Source: Bacillus zhangzhouensis (GTDB lineage: Bacteria > Bacillota > Bacilli > Bacillales > Bacillaceae). Taken from it: DNA of 64,000 nucleotides. The stretch is taken from assembly GCA_025809375.1 (NCBI GenBank), contig CP099514.1, positions 2,294,001-2,358,000 of the forward strand, given 5' to 3'. Under the pieces are notes generated by a model, which saw only the letters and a program-made list of their open reading frames with translations, did not search any database and was not told the origin of the DNA. The position numbers and the translations under genes were made by a program. Positions 38,610 through 46,736 of the stretch are shown here, one piece after another. Positions within the stretch are counted from its first letter, which is position 1; each line of letters begins with the position of its first letter.

Positions 38610-38928
38610 ATGAAAAAAAAACAGATATTCAGCTGAAATAAAATGGGCGGTTGTGAAAGATAAATTAAGCGGGCAGTTTACCAATCAACAAATTATGGAT
38701 AAATATCATATAAAGAATGTATCTCAGATTAAAACATGGATGAAGTGGTATCGAGAAAATCAGTTACATCGATTCGATCAGCCAATTGGAAAACAATATA
38801 GCTTCGGGCATGGACCTGACAATGTATCCAAAGAGGAAAAAGTAAATAGGCAGATTGAACACCTTAAGATGGAGAATGAAATTCTAAAAAAGTATTTGGA
38901 GATCGTAGAGGAGTTGAAAAAAGAGTAG
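38610..38928 (+). pseudogene. IS3 orfA (HTH protein), start out of frame by one A
   Basis: The natural start, ATG at 38610-38612 behind GGAGG (38596-38600), is followed by nine A residues (38613-38621). In that frame translation stops after eight codons. With eight A's it would read on through RYSAEIKWAVVKDKLSGQ into the helix-turn-helix protein, which is open to the TAG at 38926-38928. So this copy is either frameshifted or depends on polymerase slippage at A9. An internal GTG at 38653 is open to the end but has no ribosome site. The C-terminal leucine-zipper-like stretch (IEHLKMENEILKKYLE) is intact. Confidence 0.75.
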
Positions 38929-38930
38929 CC

Positions 38931-39773
38931 TTGAATTTGGTCGAGAAATTACGGAAGAACTATACAGTAACATCTGTCCTAAGTATTTTGCAGATCGCCA
39001 GATCGACCTATTATCGCTGGGTATCCGAAGGAATACGTGAAAAATCACAAGTGGAGAAGGCTGTTATTTCCTTATGTACCGAAACGTCGTTCCGGTACGG
39101 CCACCGTAAGATCCGAAAGCTACTTCAGCGCCAATATGATATCAAACGAAACCGAAATACTGTACAGCGCATCATGCAAAAACACCATCTTCAATGTCGT
39201 GTGAAGCGTAAAAGGAAATGGAAATCACAAGGGGAATCTGTCATCATTGCCCCAAATAGATTAAATCGGAACTTCACCGCAATACACCCGAATTTAAAAT
39301 GGGTAACCGATATTACTTATATTCAGTATGGACCGAGAACGCTCTACCTTTCGACCATGATGGATTTATACAACAACGAAGTTGTTGCCTATACCCTAGA
39401 TGATCACCAACAGACATCACTCATATTGGACACATTGAGGGCAGCTTTAGAGAAAAGGAATTCACCTAAAGGTGTACTTGTGCATTCAGATCAAGGAAGT
39501 GTATACAGTTCGTATGCATATCAAAAGGAGCTAGGGGTAAGGAACCTCACAAGCAGTATGTCTAGACGAGGCAACTGTTGGGATAACGCGGTGATTGAAT
39601 CATTCCATTCTAGCTTAAAATCAGAGGAATTTATGTTTACAAAGTTCAATTCTATATCAAAAAAAGATGTCAGACAACGAATCGACCATTACATTAAGTA
39701 TTATAATGAAGAACGTATTCAAGAAAAATTAGGCTACCACGCACCAAAAACATTTAGTAGCATGTCAGCCTAA
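38931..39773 (+). CDS. IS3-family transposase OrfB (rve integrase core)
   Basis: A 280-residue DDE transposase: HTH_21 region (SFRYGHRKIRKLLQRQYDIKRN), then the rve core with D in WVTDITYIQYG, D in VLVHSDQGSVYSS and E in NAVIESFHSSLKSE, and the terminal GYHAPKTF. The frame is -1 relative to orfA. It opens upstream of the orfA stop, next to a run AAAAAAG at 38917-38923 where a fused OrfAB could form; alternatively TTG at 38931 starts OrfB three bases after the orfA stop. Confidence 0.92.
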   Translation: MNLVEKLRKNYTVTSVLSILQIARSTYYRWVSEGIREKSQVEKAVISLCTETSFRYGHRKIRKLLQRQYDIKRNRNTVQRIMQKHHLQCRVKRKRKWKSQGESVIIAPNRLNRNFTAIHPNLKWVTDITYIQYGPRTLYLSTMMDLYNNEVVAYTLDDHQQTSLILDTLRAALEKRNSPKGVLVHSDQGSVYSSYAYQKELGVRNLTSSMSRRGNCWDNAVIESFHSSLKSEEFMFTKFNSISKKDVRQRIDHYIKYYNEERIQEKLGYHAPKTFSSMSA

Positions 39774-39843
39774 TAAGGGTGTTTTATTCGTGTCTCATTC
39801 TCCTATGTCAGTCTATTTGTGTGCCAGCTTTTTCATTTGAGAA

Positions 39844-40527
39844 TTAAATCTCGATCGATTCCCCGCTGTTTAACACATGACCGACGCCGCCATGCAGGCT
39901 GTCTGCAAATGCATGCGGATTCTGTTCAATCGGCGGAAATGTGCTGTAGTGAATCGGAACGACCTGTTTTGCCCGCAGCCATTCTGCTGCAATTCTTGCA
40001 TCCTCCGGTCCCATCGTGAAGTTATCACCGATTGGAAGAAAGGCAAGATCAATATGATTCAGTTCACCGATCAGCTTCATATCTGAAAAGAGCGCGGTGT
40101 CTCCAGCATGATAAATCGTTTTGCCCTCTGCGGTAAATAAAATACCTGATGGCATGCCTGTATACGTCATTGTTTTCGTTTCTTCATCAATGACAGCTGA
40201 ACCATGAAACGCTTGCGTAAGCTTCACTTTACCAAATTCAAACTCACGTCCGCCGCCGATATGAAGCGGGTGCGTTTTCACCCCTTGCCAGCTTAAATAA
40301 ACGGCAAGCTCATTTGGCGCAACAACGAGAGCGTCATTATTTTTAGCAATTTCAATGGTGTCACCGAGGTGATCTCCATGTCCATGCGTCAATAAAATGA
40401 CATCCGCTTTGACATCTTGCGGCTTTAGATCTGTGTGCTTATTTCCATTTAAAAATGGGTCAATCCAAATATGGTATCCGTTTGTTTCAATGTGTACAAC
40501 TGAATGTCCATGATATGTAGCTTTCAT
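39844..40527 (-). CDS. ytkL: UPF0173 metal-dependent hydrolase YtkL
   Basis: A 227-residue metallo-beta-lactamase-fold protein, starting [14 protein letters not shown]. The metal motif is HGHGDHLGD near residues 53-61, then further His/Asp ligands ([34 protein letters not shown]). The substrate is unknown for the family. The start is the ATG at 40525-40527 with AAAGGTGG upstream; an in-frame extension of 18 codons is unlikely. It follows ytkK on the minus strand. Confidence 0.92.
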   Translation of the reverse strand: MKATYHGHSVVHIETNGYHIWIDPFLNGNKHTDLKPQDVKADVILLTHGHGDHLGDTIEIAKNNDALVVAPNELAVYLSWQGVKTHPLHIGGGREFEFGKVKLTQAFHGSAVIDEETKTMTYTGMPSGILFTAEGKTIYHAGDTALFSDMKLIGELNHIDLAFLPIGDNFTMGPEDARIAAEWLRAKQVVPIHYSTFPPIEQNPHAFADSLHGGVGHVLNSGESIEI

Positions 40528-40593
40528 GTGAGTATATCCACCTTTCAATTTTGTTCTCATATCATTTATTCCCTCTATCAAATGCTGAAAAAC

Positions 40594-41349
40594 TTAATGC
40601 CTGTGAATTACGTTAAGACCGCCTGTTGCTTCAATGACAGTCCCTGTAATGAGGTCTGAACGATCATCGCATAGAAATGAGATGATACGTCCTATATCCT
40701 CTCCAGTGCCGGACCTGCCTATCGGCGTTTCATCGTCTTTCGTTAGACGGGCTTCCTCTATTGTCGATTCTTTCATGTCTCCAACGATTTTGCCTGGACA
40801 CACCATATTAGCGGTGATGCCGTTTTCGGCTTCTTCAATCGCAATGGTTTTCGTCAATGACGCAAGGCCCACTTTAGCCGCTCCAAAGGCTGATCTGTGC
40901 ATCCAGCCTGGCGCATGGTCTGCACCTTGGAAGCCATAAGTGATTATGCGGCCAAAGCCTTGTTTTCTCATCATTGGGATGACCATTCGGAACAAATGGA
41001 ATACTGCTGATAGGTTGCCTTCCATCATTTGATACCATTCATCTTCAGAGTAGTCCGCCAGTTTTTTTCGTTCAAAAATATAAGGACCAGCATTATTAAT
41101 CAAGGCATCAATCCGCCCAAATCGCTCTGCTGCCAGCTCTACCATGTTTTTTAAATCTTCTTTTTTTGTCACATCACCTTGGACAAATTGAAGCTTATCT
41201 TCGTACTGCTGTAATTCTTCTTTCATCTGCCGGACAGCTTCATCATCACTTCGATAATTCACTGTCACAGAATACCCCATATTCAGTAAAGACTCGGTGA
41301 CTTTCCGGCCAAGTCCTTTAGAACCCGCTGTTATTAATGCGTGTCGCAC
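40594..41349 (-). CDS. ytkK: Short-chain dehydrogenase-like protein, catalytic Ser/Tyr not conserved
   Basis: A 251-residue SDR-fold protein starting MRHALITAGSKGLGRKV, with the cofactor loop TAGSKGLGR, NYRSDD (NADP-type basic residue after strand 2), GDVTKKEDL and NNAGPYIF. The usual active-site YxxxK reads FGAAK (RSAFGAAKVGL; codon TTT), and the preceding catalytic Ser region reads IITYGFQGA. Tyr and Ser of the SDR tetrad are therefore missing while Lys remains. The start is GTG 41347-41349 with AGGAGG seven bases upstream. Matches B. subtilis ytkK by position. Confidence 0.85.
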   Translation of the reverse strand: MRHALITAGSKGLGRKVTESLLNMGYSVTVNYRSDDEAVRQMKEELQQYEDKLQFVQGDVTKKEDLKNMVELAAERFGRIDALINNAGPYIFERKKLADYSEDEWYQMMEGNLSAVFHLFRMVIPMMRKQGFGRIITYGFQGADHAPGWMHRSAFGAAKVGLASLTKTIAIEEAENGITANMVCPGKIVGDMKESTIEEARLTKDDETPIGRSGTGEDIGRIISFLCDDRSDLITGTVIEATGGLNVIHRH

Positions 41350-41730
41350 ACAATCTCCTCCTAAAGCAAAGGTTGCAAGTTCACGTGTTTCGTTTATTAT
41401 CTTTACTTTACTATAAACCGGCATCTCGCGCACTTATGAACCCTTTATCGATAAAGCAGGAAACAAAACGATAGCATTCTCTCACCTCATGAAGCTCGCG
41501 AGGAAGCGGAGAAGATGAGCTAGTTTCCTCACATACCTTATAGAAATCTGATGGACGTCCCTCAATCTGAATTTGATCCCAGACACAAATTCACGTTTTT
41601 CTCTTGTAGTTTTAGGAGATTTAATCACATATTCCGTTTTATCTTATAAGGAGATCTGCCGCTACTCCCTCTTCTGCTTGACGCTGTATGCGTCCATTTC
41701 TCCAATGATCATCCATCTCCTTTTCCATGA
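41350..41730. other. Interval between argH and ytkK, possible decayed small gene
   Basis: About 380 bases with no intact gene. On the minus strand, coding-like segments occur in different frames: an ATG behind AAAAGGAG near 41715 gives a 16- to 25-codon frame; EYVIKSPKTTREKRE follows in a second frame near 41600; and DQIQIEGRPSDFYKVCEE onward, to about 41405, in a third. This could be a frameshifted remnant (B. subtilis has a short gene, ytzD, in this place) or chance. Confidence 0.35.
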
Positions 41731-41762
41731 AAAAAACCATCCGTATAAACGAATGGTTTTGG
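41727..41762 (-). terminator. Terminator of argG-argH
   Basis: AACCAT.CGT (41735-41743) pairs with ACG.ATGGTT (41749-41758) around a short loop, then a T run on the minus strand. Confidence 0.88.
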
Positions 41763-41766
41763 TAAG

Positions 41767-43140
41767 TTACACCAGGCAGGCTTTTGCTTTTTCTAAAGCG
41801 AACTGGATTTGTTTGAATCCAGTTCCGCCTGCACTTGTTCTTTTTTCAACAGCCACATACGGATCAAGGACGGTGTAAATGTCTTGTTCAAAAAGCTCGC
41901 TTGCTTCTGTAAATGTTTCAAAAGGAAGATCACATAGATAGATGCCTTTTTGAATACATGTATACACAAGCTTGCCAACGATTTCGTGTGCTTCACGGAA
42001 GGGCATGCCTTTTTTCGCAAGGTAATCTGCCACTTCTGTCGCATTTGAGAAATCTTCTTTTGTTGCCTTTTTCATGACATCTTCGTTCACTGTCATTGTT
42101 TGAATCATGCCTGTGAAGATTTGCAGGCTGCCAGCGATGGTTTTCACTGTATCAAACATGCCTTCTTTATCTTCTTGCAGGTCTTTGTTATACGTAAGCG
42201 GCAAGCCTTTCATAATCGTAAGAAGCCCCATCAGGTTGCCATACACACGACCTGTTTTCCCCCGGATTAATTCAGCCATATCCGGGTTTTTCTTCTGCGG
42301 CATCATGCTGCTGCCTGTTGCATACGTGTCATCGAGTTCAATGAATTTGAATTCTTGCGAGCACCATAAAATGATTTCTTCACAAAGACGTGAGAGGTGC
42401 ATCATCACAAGACTGCTATTAGACAAAAACTCTAAAATGAAGTCCCGGTCACTCACACCATCAAGGCTGTTTTCGTAAATGTGGTCAAAACCAAGCTGCT
42501 CTGCAGTATATTCACGATCAATCGGGAAAGTCGTCCCTGCTAACGCTCCGCATCCAAGCGGGGAAACATTAATGCGCTTCAATGAATCTTGAAAGCGCGC
42601 TTTGTCACGTTCAAGCATCCAAAAGTAGGCGAGCATATGATGGGCAAAGGAAATAGGCTGTGCACGCTGGAGGTGCGTATATCCTGGAAAAATCGTTTCA
42701 ACGTGCTGTTCTGCCTTTTCTACAAGCACCGTTTGAAAGGAAGAAATGAGTTCAATGATATGCTCTACTTGGTTATTCAAATATAAGTGCATATCGGTTG
42801 CAACCTGATCATTCCGGCTTCTCGCTGTGTGCAGTTTGCCGCCAAGCGGACCAATCTCATCAATGAGCATTTTTTCAAGATTTAAATGAATGTCCTCATA
42901 ATTTACTGAGAATTCCAGTTCATCCGCCTCAGCCTTTTTCATGAGCGTATTCAGTCCGTCTTTGATGGCAGCGGTCTCCTCATCATCGAGGATACCGCAT
43001 TTATTCAGCATACTTGCATGAGCAAGGGAGCCGGTCAGATCTTCTTTGACTAATTGTTTGTCGAAATGAATGGACGCGCCAAACTCATCGACCCATTTTT
43101 CTGGTGTTTTTTGAAAACGGCCTCCCCAAAGCTTTTTCAT
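41767..43140 (-). CDS. argH: Argininosuccinate lyase
   Basis: Cleaves argininosuccinate to arginine and fumarate. 457 residues with the superfamily blocks: [10 protein letters not shown] start, [27 protein letters not shown] and the signature [12 protein letters not shown] carrying the flexible catalytic loop. ATG 43138-43140 overlaps the argG stop by four bases, so the two are coupled. Last steps of arginine synthesis, under the argG promoter. Confidence 0.97.
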   Translation of the reverse strand: MKKLWGGRFQKTPEKWVDEFGASIHFDKQLVKEDLTGSLAHASMLNKCGILDDEETAAIKDGLNTLMKKAEADELEFSVNYEDIHLNLEKMLIDEIGPLGGKLHTARSRNDQVATDMHLYLNNQVEHIIELISSFQTVLVEKAEQHVETIFPGYTHLQRAQPISFAHHMLAYFWMLERDKARFQDSLKRINVSPLGCGALAGTTFPIDREYTAEQLGFDHIYENSLDGVSDRDFILEFLSNSSLVMMHLSRLCEEIILWCSQEFKFIELDDTYATGSSMMPQKKNPDMAELIRGKTGRVYGNLMGLLTIMKGLPLTYNKDLQEDKEGMFDTVKTIAGSLQIFTGMIQTMTVNEDVMKKATKEDFSNATEVADYLAKKGMPFREAHEIVGKLVYTCIQKGIYLCDLPFETFTEASELFEQDIYTVLDPYVAVEKRTSAGGTGFKQIQFALEKAKACLV

Positions 43141-44348
43141 GCTTTAACCTGCTCCTTTTTATTCACGATGCTGTTTACTTTTGTCGGTAAGCCCCAAAGG
43201 TTAATAAATCCTACAGCTGCATCATGATCGAATTCATCTGCTTTTGTATAAGTTGCTAGATTTTCATCATAAAGTGAATATGGTGATTTACGTCCTTCTA
43301 CAATGGCATGGCCTTTAAATAGTTTCACACGTACAACACCTGTTACGTTCTGTTGTGTTTCTTGTAAAAATGCATCTAGTGCTTCTTTAAGCGGTGAGAA
43401 CCATAAGCCGTTGTATATTAATTCAGCCATTTTTTGTTCAATGATTGGTTTAAAGTGTGCGACTTCTTTGACAAGCGTTAAATCTTCGAGCTCTTTATGT
43501 GCTTTAAGAAGTGTGACAGCACCTGGGCATTCGTACACTTCACGAGATTTGATGCCGACAAGACGGTTTTCAACGTGATCGATTCTGCCAACACCATGCT
43601 GACCAGCGACTTCATTTAAATGAAGGATGAGATCAGATAATGAATAACGGATACCGTCAATGGCTGTCGGTTTTCCTTTTTCAAACGTGATTTCAATGAT
43701 TTCAGGTGTGTCAGGCGTTTTTTCAAGTGGATTTGTCAGATCATATGCACCTTCTGGGGGTGCAGCCCAAGGATCTTCTAAAATACCACATTCGTTACTT
43801 CTGCCCCAAAGGTTTTGGTCGATTGAATATGGACTGTCTAAGTTAATCGGAATTGGAATACCATGTTTTTGTGCATAATCGATTTCTTCATCACGAGACC
43901 ATTTCCATTCACGCACTGGCGCAAGAACTTCTAGATCTGGATTCAATGCTTTAATAGATACTTCAAAACGAACTTGGTCGTTCCCTTTTCCAGTACAACC
44001 ATGAGCGACTGCTACTGCATTTTCTTTTTCTGCCACTTCCACTAATTTTTTGGCAATAAGCGGGCGAGATAGGGCAGATACTAGGGGATATTTTCCTTCA
44101 TACATTGTGTGTGCTTGTAATGCAGTGAGTGCAAATTCTTCAGCAAATTCTTCTTTTGCGTCAATCATGTATGATTGAATCGCTCCGACTTGAAGCGCTT
44201 TTTGTTGAACGAATGCCAGGTCTTTTCCTTCACCTACGTCGAGGCAGCAAGCAACGACTTCGTATCCTTGCTCTTGTAACCATTTAACTGCAACAGAGGT
44301 ATCAAGACCTCCGGAATATGCTAATACAACTTTTTTATTTTGCGACAT
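43137..44348 (-). CDS. argG: Argininosuccinate synthase
   Basis: ATP-dependent joining of citrulline and aspartate. With start ATG 44346-44348 ([18 protein letters not shown]) it has 403 residues, the B. subtilis length; AGAGGAGC lies nine bases upstream. The PP-loop [11 protein letters not shown] and the family blocks [12 protein letters not shown] and [13 protein letters not shown] are present. A 34-codon upstream extension through the AT-rich operator region is rejected. Confidence 0.97.
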   Translation of the reverse strand: MSQNKKVVLAYSGGLDTSVAVKWLQEQGYEVVACCLDVGEGKDLAFVQQKALQVGAIQSYMIDAKEEFAEEFALTALQAHTMYEGKYPLVSALSRPLIAKKLVEVAEKENAVAVAHGCTGKGNDQVRFEVSIKALNPDLEVLAPVREWKWSRDEEIDYAQKHGIPIPINLDSPYSIDQNLWGRSNECGILEDPWAAPPEGAYDLTNPLEKTPDTPEIIEITFEKGKPTAIDGIRYSLSDLILHLNEVAGQHGVGRIDHVENRLVGIKSREVYECPGAVTLLKAHKELEDLTLVKEVAHFKPIIEQKMAELIYNGLWFSPLKEALDAFLQETQQNVTGVVRVKLFKGHAIVEGRKSPYSLYDENLATYTKADEFDHDAAVGFINLWGLPTKVNSIVNKKEQVKA

Positions 44349-44410
44349 GATTGAAAAGCTCCTCTCGCTTGTTTTGATTCTGTGAATGTTTTTGCATAAA
44401 AATAAGTTTT

Positions 44411-44469
44411 TATTTATAAAAATGCATTTAGTATGTATACACTGTAACAAGGAAAAATTGATTTTTCAA
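44411..44469 (-). promoter_or_regulatory. argG promoter with ARG box (AhrC/ArgR operator)
   Basis: Minus strand TTGAAA (44464-44469), 17 nt, TACAGT (44441-44446). Downstream, 44411-44428 matches my recollection of the B. subtilis ARG box (CATGAATAAAAATKCAAK) at about 14 of 18 positions, and a second weaker copy lies at about 44392-44406. Arginine-loaded AhrC would block initiation. Confidence 0.65.
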
Positions 44470-44477
44470 CCCCTTTA

Positions 44478-44516
44478 TGAAAAAAACTCTGCCAAATTTT
44501 CTTGGCAGAGTTTTTA
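44478..44516. terminator. Bidirectional terminator downstream of moaB
   Basis: AAAACTCTGCCAA pairs with TTGGCAGAGTTTT around a short loop, with A/T runs on both sides. Its main service is to moaB on the minus strand. Confidence 0.92.
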
Positions 44517-44520
44517 TGGG

Positions 44521-45045
44521 CTATTTTTGATCTTTTTCAAGCTCTCGTATGACATGAGGAAGCTCGGGAATCACGAGTCTTGTCATGGCTAAGCGAACAG
44601 CTCCGGTAGAACCGGGTGTGGCAAAAATAGCTTTTTGGTTGACGACCCCTGCCGCTGCTCTTGACAAAATAGCAGCTGAACCTATGTCTTCTGTATAGCT
44701 GAGCATGCGGAAGATTTCGCCAAAACCAGGCAGTTCCTTGGTAAAAAGAGGGGTAATCGCTTCAATGGTCACATCCCTTGCGGCAATTCCTGTTCCGCCA
44801 TTTAACAAGACGGCATCTATTTTCGGTTCACTTGTTCCTTCCAGCACAGCGTCTTGAATTGATCCAACATCATCTTTTACAATATCGTATGCAAGCACAA
44901 GATGTCCCTGTTCTTTAAGCAAATCAATCATCAGACGGCCACTTTTATCTGTTTCTTTCGTTCTTGTATCACTGACCGTAATGACTTTCACAAATAGCCT
45001 TTCTTTCGCCTCACGTTTATGTTCTGTCACGTTCAATGTCCGCAC
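44521..45045 (-). CDS. moaB: Molybdenum cofactor biosynthesis protein MoaB
   Basis: Adenylylates molybdopterin ahead of molybdate insertion. About 174 residues with the MoaB/Mog fold: VKVITVSDTRTKETDKSG, AVLLNGGTGIAARDVTIEA and GFGEIFRMLSYTEDIGSAAILSRA, ending with FATPGSTGAVRLAM. The start is uncertain: GTG 45043-45045 has GGGAG only two bases away, TTG 45034-45036 has it 11 bases away, and a later GTG is also in frame. Placed between argG and ackA as in B. subtilis. Confidence 0.92.
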   Translation of the reverse strand: MRTLNVTEHKREAKERLFVKVITVSDTRTKETDKSGRLMIDLLKEQGHLVLAYDIVKDDVGSIQDAVLEGTSEPKIDAVLLNGGTGIAARDVTIEAITPLFTKELPGFGEIFRMLSYTEDIGSAAILSRAAAGVVNQKAIFATPGSTGAVRLAMTRLVIPELPHVIRELEKDQK

Positions 45046-45100
45046 CGCTCCCTTTTACTTCATATTGAACAACATTATAGCATGCTGCTTTTAACAGAAA

Positions 45101-45131
45101 AAAGCTCTTTTCCTAATTGGAAAAGAGCTTT
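45101..45131. terminator. Second terminator downstream of ackA
   Basis: Perfect 13-bp stem, AAAGCTCTTTTCC (45101-45113) with GGAAAAGAGCTTT (45119-45131), loop of five, T run on the minus strand. It directly abuts the inverted end of the 121-bp element. Confidence 0.88.
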
Positions 45132-45252
45132 AGCGTGTAGACAAACCCTCGCATTCGGTGTCAAGTCCTCTTGCGCTGGTGCTCACGAATGTCAGATTCG
45201 CTCCGCGCCAGTACTCGTCCTTCCTAGGGCTGCAAAGGTTTTCTATCACGCT
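45132..45252. repeat. 121-bp GC-rich intergenic element with inverted ends and internal stem-loop
   Basis: It starts AGCGTGTAGACAAA (45132-45145) and ends TTTTCTATCACGCT (45239-45252), inverted repeats of one another apart from two single-base indels. Inside, CTGGTGC/GCGCCAG and CGAAT/ATTCG form a nested stem-loop at about 45175-45211. It is visibly more GC-rich than other gaps and has no frame worth calling. It could be a MITE-like or REP-like repeat, or a small structured RNA. Two terminators bracket it. Confidence 0.6.
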
Positions 45253-45260
45253 GAAAAGAA

Positions 45261-45299
45261 GACAAAGGGCTAACATCAACATCATTTTAGCCCTTTGTC
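45261..45299 (-). terminator. First terminator of ackA, same hairpin family as at 35.4/37.0 kb
   Basis: GACAAAGGGCTAA (45261-45273) pairs with TTAGCCCTTTGTC (45287-45299), then a T-rich tail on the minus strand. The arm CAAAGGGCTAA is the same as in the terminator split by the IS1182-type element, and both are followed by TTTTCAGCGTGAT. Confidence 0.85.
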
Positions 45300-45322
45300 A
45301 ACCATCTGGCTTTTCAAACTTG

Positions 45323-46507
45323 TTACGCTAAACGCATAACGTCTCTTGCAATCATTACTTCTTCGTTTGTTGGGATGACGATCACTTTTACAGGAGAGTG
45401 CGGGTAGCTGATGAATGCTTCTTCACCTCTCATGTTGTTAAGGGAAGGATCCCAGTAAACGCCCATGAATTCTAGACCACGAAGTACACGTGCTCTTACT
45501 TCTGAACTGTTTTCACCGATTCCAGCTGTGAAGATGATGGCATCTACGCCATTCATTCTTGCTGCATAAGAACCGATGTATTTATGAATACGGCTCGCAA
45601 AAATATCGAGAGCAACTTCTGCACGGTCGTTTCCTTCTTTTGTTGCTTCTTCGATATCACGAAGATCACTTGACAGCCCAGACACACCTAAAAGACCACT
45701 CTTCTTATTCAAAGTAGAAAGCACTTCTTCAGCAGTATGTCCTGTTTTTTCCATAATGAATGGAATAAGGGCAGGGTCAATGTTCCCTGAACGTGTACCC
45801 ATTGCAACACCAGCAAGTGGCGTAAAGCCCATAGATGTATCGATTGATTTTCCACCTTCAACTGCTGCGATACTCGCACCATTTCCAAGGTGGCAAGAAA
45901 TCAAACGAAGCTCTTCTAGTGGACGGCCCAATAGCTCTGCTGCACGCTCAGTAACGAACTTGTGGCTTGTCCCGTGGAATCCGTATTTACGAATACCAAA
46001 TTTTTTGTAATAGTCGTACGGAAGGCTGTATAGGTAAGACTGCTCTGGCATAGTTTGATGGAAGGCTGTATCGAACACAGCAACCGCTGGAACATCAGGC
46101 AGAATTTGTTTGAATGCTTTGATTCCTACAACGTTTGCAGGGTTGTGAAGGGGTGCAAGCTCTGAAAGCTGATCAATGTCATTGATCACTTCATCTGTTA
46201 AAAGAACAGAATCGCTGAATTTCTCTCCGCCGTGAACAACGCGGTGTCCTACACCATCAATTTCATTAAAGTCTTTAATGATATGAAATTCAGTTAGTTT
46301 TTCAAGCAGCATTTTGACCGCCACTGCATGATTTGGAATATCTGTCACTTCTGTTTTCTTTTCTCCATCTACAGAAATCGTGAAAATACTGTTGTCCATT
46401 CCGATTCTTTCAACAAGCCCTTTTGTTAAAACGGTTTCTTCTGGCATGTCGAACAATTGGAATTTAAGAGATGAGCTTCCTGCGTTGATTGCTATAATTT
46501 TGGACAT
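45323..46507 (-). CDS. ackA: Acetate kinase
   Basis: Converts acetyl phosphate plus ADP to acetate plus ATP in overflow metabolism. 394 residues of the ASKHA fold: [13 protein letters not shown] at the N-terminus, [25 protein letters not shown] and the GAGIGENS-type [16 protein letters not shown] 46505-46507 with AAAGGAG upstream. A perfect cre lies 166-179 bases upstream, fitting CcpA activation known for B. subtilis ackA. Confidence 0.97.
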   Translation of the reverse strand: MSKIIAINAGSSSLKFQLFDMPEETVLTKGLVERIGMDNSIFTISVDGEKKTEVTDIPNHAVAVKMLLEKLTEFHIIKDFNEIDGVGHRVVHGGEKFSDSVLLTDEVINDIDQLSELAPLHNPANVVGIKAFKQILPDVPAVAVFDTAFHQTMPEQSYLYSLPYDYYKKFGIRKYGFHGTSHKFVTERAAELLGRPLEELRLISCHLGNGASIAAVEGGKSIDTSMGFTPLAGVAMGTRSGNIDPALIPFIMEKTGHTAEEVLSTLNKKSGLLGVSGLSSDLRDIEEATKEGNDRAEVALDIFASRIHKYIGSYAARMNGVDAIIFTAGIGENSSEVRARVLRGLEFMGVYWDPSLNNMRGEEAFISYPHSPVKVIVIPTNEEVMIARDVMRLA

Positions 46508-46672
46508 TACTGTCGCTCCTTTTACTCAGTTGTTATATAAGGTTTCACGTTTTTTCCGGTGCTATATTCAACCTGTTTGACGGGTCTTTTATAGTTTAAC
46601 GATAAGTCCGAAAAATATCTGACTTTTTCATTTAAACATTGAAAACTTTGCTTTTCAAGTGCACCTTCAAAC

Positions 46673-46686
46673 TGTTATCGCTTACA
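46673..46686 (-). promoter_or_regulatory. cre site upstream of ackA
   Basis: Minus strand TGTAAGCGATAACA matches TGWAANCGNTNWCA at every position. It is well upstream of the AT-rich promoter region (a TATAAA-type hexamer near 46595), consistent with an activating site. It also lies 51 bases past the ytxK stop. Confidence 0.78.
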
Positions 46687-46736
46687 TCAATAAGTCGTTA
46701 TTTTCTGAATAGTAGAATAGCCAGAAATCACTTTGG

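Larger units (their letters stand above)
38525..39817 (+). mobile_element. IS3-family (IS150-like) insertion sequence, 1293 bp
   Basis: Inverted ends: TAGACTAACCTAG at 38525 and TAGACTGACATAG read inward from 39817, with similarity continuing to ACACCCTT about 40 bases in. Flanking TTT (38522-38524 and 39818-39820) is the likely 3-bp target duplication. It carries orfA and orfB. Joining the flanks restores GGCA/TGCC and AAAAAGC/GCTTTTT arms, so it sits in the loop of a ytoI-ytkL terminator. Confidence 0.9.

Noticed and set aside
41573-41878. 101-codon plus-strand frame between ytkK and argH
   Set aside because: Crosses the argH terminator and the end of argH in antisense; no ribosome site.
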